From assembly GCA_946800325.1 (NCBI GenBank), contig OX326957.1:58064977-58128976 (forward strand): a stretch of DNA of 64,000 nt, written 5' to 3'. The DNA is from Luzula sylvatica (taxonomy: Eukaryota > Streptophyta > Magnoliopsida > Poales > Juncaceae). Of the stretch, positions 1-11,558 are shown piece after piece. The translations under genes were made by a program, and so were the position numbers. Each line of letters begins with the position of its first letter. The stretch's first letter is position 1. A model generated the notes under the pieces. It was given only the letters and a program-made list of their open reading frames with translations, did not search any database and was not told where the DNA came from.

Positions 1-48
<48 letters not shown>
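1..48. repeat. (TA)n microsatellite
   Basis: Uninterrupted TA dinucleotides run from the first base to the edge of the first TIR element. The tract continues on the other side of that element, so the element probably inserted into a TA microsatellite. Confidence 0.95.
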
Positions 49-51
<3 letters not shown>

Positions 52-535
52 ATGTTTTAAATTGCGATATTGCGGTCCATTGCGGTCGGGTCTTTTTTTG
101 CAGCGGATTGCGTTTGCGGGCGCAATGAACTTATTACGGACAGTCGTTGCGATATTAAATTATGTAAAAATAATAGTTTGTTTAAATATATTTTTCACAA
201 TATTTTCTTCTAAAAAGGATAAAAAAGTTGATTGTCCAGGAACATTTTCAGTATAAATAAAAGTTGATCATAAAATTTTCATTAAAATGGCAATTATACG
301 GGATCTTTGGATTTGTATTTTGGTGATTGCGTTCCTCTCGTCGAGACGAGCGATTTCAATATAAATTTCGTGTAATTTGATGGAAGGATTTGAAAATTAC
401 AACGATTTGAATATTATCCCGCAATTGCGCCGCAATTTTTCGAAAACGCAATATACCGCTATATGTTATTGCGAAATTACGATTCTAAATTTCGGGCCGC
501 AATTTCCGCAATTGCGCCGCAATTTAAAACACTGA
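49..535. mobile_element. Non-autonomous TIR transposon, copy 1 of the TCAATGTTTTAAATTGCG family
   Basis: The element starts TCAATGTTTTAAATTGCG and ends CGCAATTTAAAACACTGA, which are imperfect inverted repeats of each other. A second copy lies at 35183-36046. The interior is full of short ATTGCG/CGCAAT motifs on both strands and has no credible gene; the 64-codon open frame near the left end recurs in copy 2 only because the DNA is repeated. Both flanks are TA/CA microsatellite, so no target-site duplication can be read here. Superfamily is uncertain; the flank of copy 2 hints at a 9-bp duplication, as in Mutator-like elements. Confidence 0.75.
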
Positions 536-579
536 TATATATATATACACACACATATACACATATACACACACACATA
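536..579. repeat. TA/CA microsatellite
   Basis: Mixed TA and CA dinucleotide tract between the TIR element and the hAT transposon. Its last eight bases are the left near-duplication of the hAT insertion. Confidence 0.85.
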
Positions 580-3034
580 CAGGGACGGAACCAGCATTTC
601 ATGTTGGGGGGGGGGGGGGGGGGGGCCGAAATAAACATCAGTACTTAAAATGCTAATTTTAACAAAAATTTTAATTATAAAATATGTCATACAAAACATA
701 CAAAATACATAACATAAATTTGGAACGGACCATCAAAATATGCTAACTAAAAATAAATTAAAGACGAAAAGGAACACGTCTTGTTTGCATCATATCAAAG
801 TCGTCTATTATCTTGTCCGTCGAGAAAGATTCGGCAATCTCTTTCTCGATATAGACAACCAAATAGTTCGTTAAAAAATCATCATCCATTCTATTACGAA
901 GCCTCGTCTTGACGATCTTCATGGCTGAAAAAGCGCGTTCGGTCGTTGCCGTTGAAACCGGAAGAGTTAAAACAAGACGTAATAGTCTATCCACTAAAAA
1001 GAAAATCTGAGATTTTCTAGTTTTCGCTAATGCTTGACATAAATCTGAAATTGTAGTTAAATCCCGTAATTCGGGATCAATCGACACATCAATTTGGTAA
1101 TGTCGTAATTGACACCTTAAAAGAATTCTTTCTTGCTCATTAAAATCCATAGGATAAAAAATCTCAGCTAACTCGCATATATCATTTATGTCGAATGCCT
1201 CGTACGAATTTCGCGGGTTCAATGCGGTGCTTAAGATAATGAGTTTGGTAACTTGTTCACCGAATCTATTATTTAATTCTTGTAATTGTTGGTCAATTGC
1301 ACCTATAAATACATCAACATGATAATGATGCTCAACCGTAATTCTATCTTTTACTCGACGAGAACATATTATATCCGAGTATAAAGCATCCAAATCCGGA
1401 ATTGGTACACTTTGTTTTTGGCAAACAGATTTCACCATTTCTAGGGTATTATTCCATTTATCATTTCTCAGTTCTACAAGTAATGATTTCGTGCTTGTGA
1501 GTAAATATAATGCATTTAAGATATCTTGACTCTTATCTTGAAACGTTTTGCATAATATATCGGTAATACTCATGAATTAATGGTGAAGTGTAAATAGCAT
1601 TTTGTGGGGCATTTTTTAGAACAACATTGTTTACATCTTCATTGTACGATGCCAATAGCTCTACCATTTCAAGAAAATTTCCTCTATTTCTAGAATCGGA
1701 CCTTTCATCGCGTCCTCTAAAGGCGCAAGATTGAAAGGTTAAAAAACGAATGACATCTATCGATGTTTTTAGACGCAATCAACCATCTAAGATTTCTTTG
1801 GTTGTGTGTTTTTTGATAACTTGTTCAATATTTCTTGTTTGGTTTTTCAATTCATCGTAGCATCTAATTGAATAATTGTGTGCCGAGTTATTATCTTTTC
1901 CAATATGGCACAAAAATGCACAATCCTTTCCATTAACCTTTTTTCCATGTATTAAATCCTTTTACACTAAACGTATCGGAACCGGGCTTTCCAATCGGTC
2001 TTTTTGAGAAAAGATAGCAATGAAAACAATAAGCTTTGTGTAAATAAGGTGAATATTCTAACCATGAAAATTTTTTATACCAATGAGGTTGAAATTTGCA
2101 TTGATTGTTTTCCGGTCTAGAAACTTGAAACTCACAATCGGTTGGTTGGTATGGACCGAGCATAATATAAGCTCGGCGAGCTAAATCTTGTTCATTGACC
2201 GGGTATTCCCAAATTGGTATTCGTTTACCGGGATCACGTTCTATCGTGATTGCGCCATCGTTTGTATTCACCTTAGCCGTAGTATTGTTTGGATCTTGAG
2301 AAAACGTCGGAGATTGTTCACTAGTTATGGTTGGTTCATTATTTGTTGTAGGTAAATGAGAATTGCTTGCAATTGGATCAATTTTTTTGTAGAAAGACTC
2401 AATAGTCTTTCTCTTGGACATTATTTGCCCTAAAATATAAAATATCCAGTGAGCAAAGTAAATTCAATATCAACAAAATTATCTATCTACACAAATATCA
2501 TGAGAAATTTATATATAATCAAAATTGATCATGAATTTATACTTAATTGTAAAAAAGTACCTCAATTTATGTATTATTTTGTTTTGATTGAAGAAAAATA
2601 TCCAAAATGTTTGACCAAATGAAAAATTATAAGTTCCTAGAAACAATACAAGAAGGGACCCATCAATAAATGAAATAGTAATCAACATAATTAACAAAAG
2701 TATAAGGATTAATTGAATAAAAGAAAAAATAGGTACCTTTAAGGCTAATTTACGAAACCCAACTCAAGCTCAAACAGCACACTCAGACTCAGAACAAAGA
2801 AAAGAACAAATGGGGATTCGATAAGAATATTCTATTTGTGGTCCCATTATTAAAATATTAATTTTGTTCACCGAAATTTATTTTAATGGGCTGGGCCACA
2901 CATTCAATCTTTTTAATAAATCACAGTAAAATTTCATGGACAATTTTCATTACATGCCTAAGTAATATATGACACATTTTAATTTCATGGGGGGGGCTTA
3001 AGCCCCACCTAGCCCCCCCTTGGTTCCGTCCTTG
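580..3034 (-). mobile_element. Defective hAT transposon (ZMYM1/TTF-type transposase family)
   Basis: The ends are CAGGGACGGAACCA and TGGTTCCGTCCTTG, inverted repeats with one mismatch. The 8-bp flanks are CACACATA and CACACACA (7 of 8 match, within CA repeats), the duplication size expected for hAT. Just inside the left end is a run of 20 G (606-625) and inside the right end are G and C tracts. The minus strand carries a transposase relic at 758-2421. The remaining 2422-3020 is non-coding AT-rich sequence. The missing catalytic core makes this a non-autonomous internal-deletion derivative. Confidence 0.85.
758..2421 (-). pseudogene. hAT transposase relic: TTF zinc-finger N-terminus and hAT dimerisation C-terminus, core deleted
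   Basis: Reading leftward on the minus strand, 2421-1933 encodes an N-terminus starting MSKRKTIESF, followed by a TTF-type region with W/C motifs such as KAYCFHCYLFSK. After a frameshift, 1929-1580 encodes the next family segment (IDVIRFL, CAFRGRDE, GNFLEMVELLASYNE). Then 1573-758 encodes the C-terminus with the hAT dimerisation signature (STATTERAFSAMKIVKTRLRN). In intact relatives about 250 residues holding the RNase H-like catalytic core lie between the last two segments. Here they are nearly adjacent at about 1575-1590, so the core is gone. There is also a stop near 1790. The protein could not transpose DNA; mobilisation would need a helper in trans. Confidence 0.85.
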
Positions 3035-3078
3035 CACACACATATATATATATATATATAGATATATATAGAGAGAAA
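3035..3078. repeat. CA/TA/GA microsatellite
   Basis: Short CA, then TA, then GA dinucleotide stretches bordering the right end of the hAT element. Confidence 0.8.
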
Positions 3079-3530
3079 TAGAAATGCTAAATAGAATTCA
3101 CAAAACAAATCCACAAAACGAATCCAATGATCTAAAAATTAATACAAGTAGAGACGGAGGGACCTTTTTGTAATATGATCAAAATTTATATAAACTACAG
3201 AGGGACCATTTTGTAAATAAGTTGATAAACCACATCCACCCCCACCCTCACGAGTCCACGACCCCCCTCCTCCAGACCCTCCCTCATGCCTCACCATTTT
3301 TTTCTCCCTGTCGACGGTCATTTTTGTCCTTTCCTGCGAAATCGCGGCCTGAACTGCTGGCATCTTCTCCGACGACGCAATCGCGGCCTGTTCTTCTCCC
3401 TGTCGACGGCCCCCCAGTTGCAAGAACACCGTCGCTACGATGCACGACGACGCACGAATCAACAGTTCGCCATGAGTATTCATTATTTGACGCAAATTAC
3501 AGTTCGCCATGAGTATTCATTAAATTGTAA
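3079..3530. other. Region upstream of the eL19-like gene, with short direct repeats
   Basis: No protein family is recognisable. 3220-3440 is C/T-rich with two partial copies of a motif containing CTCCCTGTCGACGG; open frames on both strands there come from low stop density in CT-rich DNA. A 23-base direct repeat beginning ACAGTTCGCCATGAGTATTC occurs at about 3464 and again at about 3500, just before the proposed start codon at 3531. The stretch may contain the promoter and 5' UTR of the gene that follows, but I see no clear TATA box. Confidence 0.5.
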
Positions 3531-4590
3531 ATGTTGTCGCTGAAACTACAGAAGCGGCTCGCCGCTAGCGTGCTCAAGTGCGGCAAGGGCAAGGTCTGGC
3601 TTGACCCTAACGAGGTCAACGAGATCTCCATGGCCAACTCTCGTTCGGTTCTATAACTCTTGCTTATAGATTTCATTTTCTGTGTAGGTTTTTCTCATGC
3701 TTCATGTTGTCTAGTTTTACAGTTTCATTTCCGATCTGTGATAAACTTTAGGATTTGTTTCTCGTTGTAGAAATGGCGAGATAATATATTTTACTTCTAG
3801 TCTATCTACAAGTTTGTTTAAATCAACATTCGTTGAGTAATTATACTAAAACCTAATATGAACTCTGACTCATTCTTATGCTAAGTAAACAATTTATCAT
3901 AATAGCATGACAGATTTTTTTATCTGATTTCTCCAAATTTGGGTACCAATTCTATCTATATCTGTATTTTCTCAATCTGACAAATAACATTGTTATTTCA
4001 GGCCAAAACATTCGCAAGCTGGTGAAGGATGGGTTTGAGATTAAGAAGCCACAAAATATCCACTCCAGATCCCGTGCAAAAGGGTCGTCACTCTGGCTAT
4101 GTTATATTCCCTTCCACTCGTACAATAAATCCCCATATTTATTCCCACATCTAAATTCTACAAACTTTCTACCACAGGTAAGAGGAGGGGAACCAGGGAG
4201 GCTCGTCTCCCAACCAAAATCCTCTGGATGCGTAGGATGCACGTGTTGAGGCGTCTCTTGAGAAAGTACCGCGAGGCGAAGAAGATCGACAAGCTCATGT
4301 ACCACGACATGTACATGAAGGTGACGGGTAATAATGTCTTCAAGAACAAGAGAGTTTTGATGGAGAGCATTCACAAATCCAAGGCCGAGAAGGCTTGTGA
4401 AAAGACCCTCTCCGACCAGTTCGAGGCCAAATTAATTAGTGACAACGATGGTCAGAGTGGATATGGGTCTGGTCAGATTCGAACGGGTTATGGTTCGTAT
4501 AATGGTCCAAGTGGGTTTGGATCCAATCAGAGTGGAAATGGTTCTGAATCCAACCAGAGTCCAAATGGTCTTGGATCCATTCAGCTTTAG
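3531..4590 (+). CDS. RPL19: Ribosomal protein eL19-like (RPL19) gene with altered C-terminus, three exons
   Basis: Exons at 3531-3642, 4002-4100 and 4178-4590 join in frame to about 207 residues, close to plant eL19 length. Exon 1 gives [20 protein letters not shown]; exon 2 starts at [11 protein letters not shown]; exon 3 contains [16 protein letters not shown] and [18 protein letters not shown]. eL19 is a large-subunit ribosomal protein with a long basic C-terminal helix. Oddities: about eight basic residues are missing after SRSRA. One extra base and a splice donor one base early together keep the frame but change RHSGYG to SSLWLC. After DQFEAK the Lys/Arg-rich tail is replaced by about 53 Gly/Ser/Asn/Gln residues. 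Retained introns argue for a DNA-level duplicate. It may be a pseudogene or a diverging paralogue; expression is unknown. Confidence 0.75.
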
Positions 4591-4842
4591 AAGTAGAGGG
4601 GTTAATATGCAAAATTACTTTCTTAGTGGGTTAATGGGTTTGAATAATCAGTTGGGTTTTGACTAATGTTTTGAGAAGAAGACAATTGGAATGAGATGGT
4701 GAATGTATCTATTACCAATACTGACTGTATTTTGATTCTGATAAGATGGTATTTTACAAATTTAACTTGTCATAAATGTAATTCCACGTTTCAGCACGAG
4801 TGAATTTTGGCAAAAAGTAGTTCATATGACATTTTTGTAAAA
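4591..4842. other. 3' flank of the eL19-like gene
   Basis: AT-rich sequence between the stop codon and the start of the satellite array. Two further stop-containing frames and no recognisable gene. It would hold the 3' UTR if the gene is transcribed. Confidence 0.4.
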
Positions 4843-5844
4843 TATATTATTTAATTTAGCAAAATACACGATTGAATTTAGCAAAATATACAATTGATTT
4901 TCGCAAAATATAATTAATTATCCGATGAATATGACCATTAATTTCATATAATTCGACAAAATATATTATTGAGTTTAGCAAAATATACGATTGAATTTTA
5001 AAAAATATACAATTGATTTTCGAAAAATATATTTAATCATCCGATGAACATGACCATTAATTTCATATAATTCAGCAAAATATATTATTGAGTTTAGCGA
5101 AATATACGATTGAATTTAGCAAAATATACTATTGAATTTAGAAAAATATAATATTGAATCTAGCAAAATATATGATTAAATTTAACATAATATACGATTG
5201 AATTTACTAAAATATAGTTAATTATCCGATGAATACGATCATTAATTTCATATAATTCAGCAAAATATATGATTGAATTTAGCAAAATGTATGATTAAAT
5301 TTAACAGAATATACGATTGAATTTACTAAAATATAGTTAATTATCCGATGAATACGATCATTAATTTCATATAATTCAGCAAAATATATGATTGAATTTA
5401 GCAAAATGTATGATTAAATTTAACAGAATATACGATTGAATATATTAAAATATAGTTAATTATCCGATGAATACGACCATTAATTCCATATAATTCAGTA
5501 AAATATATGATTGAATTTAGCAAAATATATGATTACATTTAACATAATATACGATTGAATATATTAAAATATAGTTAATTATCCGATGAATACGATCATT
5601 AATTTCATATAATTCAGCAAAATATATGATTGAATTTAGTAACATATACGATTAAATTTAACAGAATATACGATTGAATTTACTAAAATATAGTTAATTA
5701 TCCGATGAACACGATCATTAATTTAATATAATCAGCAAAATATATTATTGAAATTAGCAAAATATATGATTAAATTAAACAGAATATACGATTGAATTTA
5801 CTAAAATATAGTTAATTATCCGATTACGATTGAATTTACTAAAA
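4843..5844. repeat. 119-bp satellite array, left block
   Basis: Tandem monomers of about 118-120 bp, recognised by TTAATTATCCGATGAATACG at about 5220, 5338, 5456, 5576 and 5695, with diverged monomers at the left edge. Each monomer contains shorter internal repeats of the type GATTGAATTTAGCAAAATAT. AT content is very high. The last monomer is cut at 5844 by a Helitron and resumes at 6462. Confidence 0.92.
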
Positions 5845-6022
5845 TCTCCCTCTCCCATTAAAAGTTGGATACTAAGAATATGGTGAGGCCACGTCACCAG
5901 TACTGTTCACTGCCTGTTACTGTTCACTGCGGGGTACTGTTCACTGTCATTTACTGTTTACAACCGGTACTGTTCACAATCGGTACTGTTCACGTTACTG
6001 TTTAATTAGGTACTGTTCATAT

Positions 6023-6083
<61 letters not shown>

Positions 6084-6461
6084 TATGCCTTGTATTCTAA
6101 ATAAAATATTTGAATTTTTCTTTTGGAACATATGATATGTTTTGAGGAGGAAAAAAGTTTGTATTTATTGCATAATACTTGTGAGACTATTTAATATCAG
6201 ATTTTTTTTTTTAAATTAACATTTATGAAGATTACTTTTGTTTTGCACTTATAACGTTTTAGATAAAATTATTATTTTATAATCATAATAAATTTTGAAA
6301 AATCCCAGTGAAGCGCGAGAAATATTTCTATTTTCTTATCAAATAATATATTTCGCAGCGAAATAATATATCAAATAATATATAAAATTATTACTTTTGT
6401 TTATTATATTATTTCTTATCAAATAATATATCCCGCAGCGAAGCGCGGGCTATTTTCCTAG
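5845..6461 (+). mobile_element. Non-autonomous Helitron, 617 bp, inserted in the satellite
   Basis: The element starts TCTCCCTCTCCC and ends with the hairpin CCCGCAGCGAAGCGCGGG (6432-6449), then CTATTTTCCTAG. It sits exactly between A and T of the satellite sequence (ACTAAAA before, TATAGTTAA after), with no target duplication. TC start, 3' hairpin, CTRR end and A/T target are the Helitron hallmarks. The 5' part has degenerate TACTGTTCAC repeats, then a poly-T tract (6029-6080). No protein is encoded, so it depended on another element for movement. A near-copy of the 3' end lies at 6301-6330. Confidence 0.9.
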
Positions 6462-7275
6462 TATAGTTAATTATCCAATGAATACGATCATTAATTTCAT
6501 ATATAATTCAGCATAATATATGATTGAATTTAGCAAAATATGTGATTTAATTTAACAGAATATACGATTGAATTTACTAAAATATAGTTAATTATCCGAT
6601 GAACGCGATCATTAATTTAATATAATCAGCAAAATATATGATTGAATTTAGCAAAATGTATGATTAAATTTAACAAAATATACGATTGAATTTACTAAAA
6701 TATAGTTAATTATCCGATGAATACGATCATTAATTTCATATAATTCAGCAAAATATATGATTGAATTTAGCAAAATGTATGATTAAATTTAACAGAATAT
6801 ACAATTGAATATATTAAAATATAGTTAATTATACGATGAATACGATCATTAATTTCATATAAATCAGCAAAATATATGATTGAAATTAGCAAAATATATG
6901 ATTAAATTTAACAGAATATACGATTGAATTTAGTAAAATATAGTTAATTGTTCGATGAATATGATCATTAATTTCATATAATTCAGCAAAATATATGATT
7001 GAATTTAGAAAAATATATGATTAAATTTAACAGAATATACGATTGAATTTACTAAAATATAGTTAATTATCCGATGAATACGATCATTAATTTCATATAA
7101 TTCAGAAAAATATATGATTGAATTCAGCAAAATATATGATTAAATTTAACAGAATATACGATTGAATTTACTAAAATATAGTGAATTATCCGATGAACAC
7201 GATCATTAATTTAACATAATCAGCAAAATATATGATTGAATTTAGCAAAACGTATGATTAAATTTAACAGAATTA
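6462..7275. repeat. 119-bp satellite array, right block
   Basis: Continuation of the array after the Helitron, about seven monomers, with the TTATCCGATGAA landmark every 119-124 bp (about 6469, 6593, 6712, 6831, 6950, 7070, 7190). The array ends in unique sequence at about 7275. Confidence 0.92.
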
Positions 7276-8010
7276 TTGTATTAGTTTGAAAAGAGTGGTA
7301 ATATATAAGTTTGCGAATATAAATATTAGTTTGCTTATCTTCATCTGACGAGTTTGTGAATACGATACGGTCACAATTTTTGTGTAATATATAAGGTACC
7401 ATTTTGCTAATTTTGATATGTTCACAATTTTTCTCAACATTTTTTGTGTAGTATATGGTACCAGTTCAATTTGGTACCAAGTCCTCGAAATCACATGTCA
7501 TTTAGAACTTGACAAAACTACAAATAAGTCTTCAACTCGAAATCATATTTCATGTAGAACTTGACAATATTACAACTAAGTCTTCAAATCAATAAAATTG
7601 AGTATAAATTTGCTGAATTAGTTGACTCGGCACAAGATTCTAATATATTAATTTGGCCGTCTTTTCTTCTAATTAACGGAGTTGAAATTCCGACATCAAG
7701 TTCAAACATACCAATTTAAAAGCATTACATATAAATTACAATTCAAATAGCTATAACTCAAATACAACTCCAAACATACAAATTCATCAAAAAAATCACA
7801 AAATTTCGAAACAATTAACTCCATCCAAATATACTCCAATAACATAAGTCTCTGGAGCGACAAGATGCCTAATGACTTACTCCTTCGAATATAAAACACC
7901 ATTTCACGAACCTTTATCGACATCGCCACTCAAATTCGACCCGTACCGGCACTAAAATCTGACATGTACTAGCAATAGATCTGACTCGTACCGGCACTAG
8001 AATCTGATAT
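7276..8010. other. Unassigned AT-rich stretch with a 51-bp tandem duplication
   Basis: No gene family recognised. Two direct copies of about 51 bp beginning CTCGAAATCA and ending TAAGTCTTCAA lie at 7485-7535 and 7536-7587. Near 7940-8010 a short motif containing CCGTACCGGCACTA occurs twice. Open frames here are short and lack motifs. Confidence 0.4.
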
Positions 8011-8212
8011 GTTCTCAGAACGGCGAGCGGCGGCTTCGGCGCGTTTCTCGGCTTCTTCCTCGCGCTTCTTAGCAGCACGAGATTTATAGCCCCCGGCTTC
8101 GCGCCAGAAGGATTCTTCTTTAGCGTGCGACTCCTTATCCTTCCTCTGAGGGTCCAGAGCACTCTTTTGGGCCCGCGCCGCCTCGGCCTTGGTGTTCACC
8201 CCCCATCTTCTT
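8011..8212 (-). pseudogene. Fragment of a CCDC124-like gene (first exon)
   Basis: The minus strand encodes a lysine/alanine/glutamate-rich coiled coil with NTKAEAARAQKSA, then KEESFWREAGG and KSRAAKKREEEAEKRAEAAA. This matches the N-terminal region of plant coiled-coil domain-containing protein 124 homologues, small ribosome-associated proteins. The KKMG beginning is present, but one extra G in a G-run shifts the frame right after it. Homology stops after about 65 residues and the rest of the gene is absent. GC content is far higher than the surrounding DNA, as expected for a captured exon. I read it as a dead fragment. Confidence 0.65.
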
Positions 8213-10130
<1,918 letters not shown>

Positions 10131-10515
10131 AATGGAGGGATTTTGATGGAGGTGGTGGCTAGGGTTTAATGAAAGGTATGTTGATGGAGGTGGTGTTCTT
10201 CTCTTCCCCGAAAAGACAGAGAAGCAGTCCCTCGTTTAATGAAAGGGAGAGAGAGCGAAGAGGAGAGAAGAAGAAGACGATTGTTTGTGGCGTTGCCGGA
10301 GTGGTGGTGTGCCTCTTTCACTCGCCGGAGAAGGGAGAAGGGAGAAGGCGAGGATATCGGAGATAGAGAGAAGGAAGAGAGAAGGAAGGAAGGTGAGAGC
10401 GTGAGAAGTGAAGTAATGAAGTTGAATAATTACGAAAATACCCCTCCGTCTGGTGGATTCGTTTTCTGGATTCTTTTTCTCGATTCTGCTCGGCACGGAT
10501 ATATATATATATACA
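10131..10515. other. GA-rich upstream region of the kinase pseudogene
   Basis: Purine-rich sequence with many GAGAGA and GAAGGA runs at 10240-10400. Overlapping open frames on both strands have no domain and follow from the skewed composition. On the minus strand this would have been the 5' UTR or promoter of the kinase copy. Confidence 0.4.
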
Positions 10516-10721
10516 GAGGGAGGATAACCTACTTAATTAAGTACCAAAAATTTGGTACTCAATGTTTTTTAGCCATTGAATTTGCATTGAGATTTGTGTT
10601 TTTTTATGATGATCTTGAAATTTTGTGCACGTCATTAAATGCACAAATCTCAATGCAAATCCAATGGTTAAGAAACATTGAGTACCAAATCTTTGGTACT
10701 TAATTAAGTATGTTAGCCTCC

Positions 10722-10724
<3 letters not shown>
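10516..10724. mobile_element. Hairpin MITE, 209 bp
   Basis: Nearly the whole element is an inverted repeat. The left arm starts GAGGGAGGATAACC, with TACTTAATTAAGTACC inside it. The right arm ends in the complementary CCTCCCTC. Arms are about 85 bp with a short spacer near 10600-10630. TA repeats flank both sides, consistent with insertion at TA. The structure could fold into a long hairpin if transcribed. No coding capacity. Confidence 0.88.

Positions 10725-10768
<44 letters not shown>
10725..10768. repeat. (TA)n microsatellite
   Basis: TA dinucleotides separating two MITEs. Confidence 0.95.
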
Positions 10769-10770
<2 letters not shown>

Positions 10771-10782
10771 ATAGGATCAATT

Positions 10783-11294
10783 GCCAACACTTTTGTTTGG
10801 CCAACGTCGGCCAACACCACTTATTTCACTAAATCTAAACATGAGAATCGAATTTTAACCGTATAGATATGATTTATATTATTTGAGAATGTTGTAGATT
10901 CAATTTCATGAAAAATAAAAATTTCTATCATACTTATCATAATACTTCAAAAAAATTAACGGTCGAAAATAGTTACAACATGAATCATCATTAAATAAAT
11001 TTTGAAATTCTATTTTTTTGGTTTGGATGTATTTTAAATCATATAGATAGGCTAAGGATGAATTTTTACTAGGTTTCGAATTTCTTTTCATGGAAATCTA
11101 TAAATTTACCGAAATGGACAGTTGTGAAAATATGTTCTCGATTTTGTTAGATACAAAAATCAAAATTGTACAAAATTTATTCTACATCATATCTAAATGA
11201 TATAAAACATATCTATACGGTTAAAATTCGATTATAATATTTAGATTTAGTGAAATAAGTGGTGTTGGCCGACGTTGGCCAAACAAGAGTGTTG

Positions 11295-11297
<3 letters not shown>
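10783..11297. mobile_element. MITE with long inverted repeats, about 515 bp
   Basis: The left arm begins GCCAACACTTTTGTTTGGCC and continues through TCGGCCAACACCACTTATTT. The right arm is its complement, ending AACAAGAGTGTTGGC. Similarity extends about 130 bp into each arm, up to the motif ACCGTATAGATATG, with scattered mismatches. The centre is AT-rich and non-coding. TA repeats lie on both sides. The superfamily is not determined. Confidence 0.85.

Positions 11298-11345
<48 letters not shown>
11298..11345. repeat. (TA)n microsatellite
   Basis: TA dinucleotides at the right border of the MITE. Confidence 0.95.
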
Positions 11346-11349
<4 letters not shown>

Positions 11350-11558
11350 GTACGCGTTCGTCGATACGATTGGATGCATAATAAAATTATGCAAATCTGA
11401 CAGAAATAACATAGTCCGTCGTGACGGGCCAAAGAGTAATTCTGACAGATTTGACAGAAAATACATAGTCCGTCGTGACGAACCATAATGTATTTCTTGT
11501 GAGTATAGCGTTGTCACGAACTGGTTGTCCGTCATGACGGAGCTGCGTCACGACGAAC
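11346..11558. repeat. Partial LTR-like sequence with TGACG motifs
   Basis: Contains repeated GTCCGTCGTGACGG-type motifs (about 11410, 11470 and 11527), as in the two modules that follow. It appears to be a further, degraded piece of the same repeat family. Confidence 0.5.

Noticed and set aside
62..256. 64-codon frame repeated at 35206-35400 with almost the same product
   Set aside because: Both frames lie inside copies of the same non-coding TIR element; similarity reflects the repeat, and the product has no domain.
3139..3543. Several overlapping open frames on both strands upstream of the eL19-like gene
   Set aside because: They fall in C/T-rich DNA with few stops, have low-complexity products and disagree between strands.
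4843..7275. Possible CRISPR array because of regular repeats
   Set aside because: Monomers are contiguous 119-bp satellite units without unique spacers, in a plant nuclear genome.
10239..10703. 154-codon plus-strand frame
   Set aside because: It runs through GA-rich DNA and straight into a hairpin MITE.
11221..11535. Minus-strand frame with a run of Tyr-Ile repeats
   Set aside because: It is a translation of the TA microsatellite.
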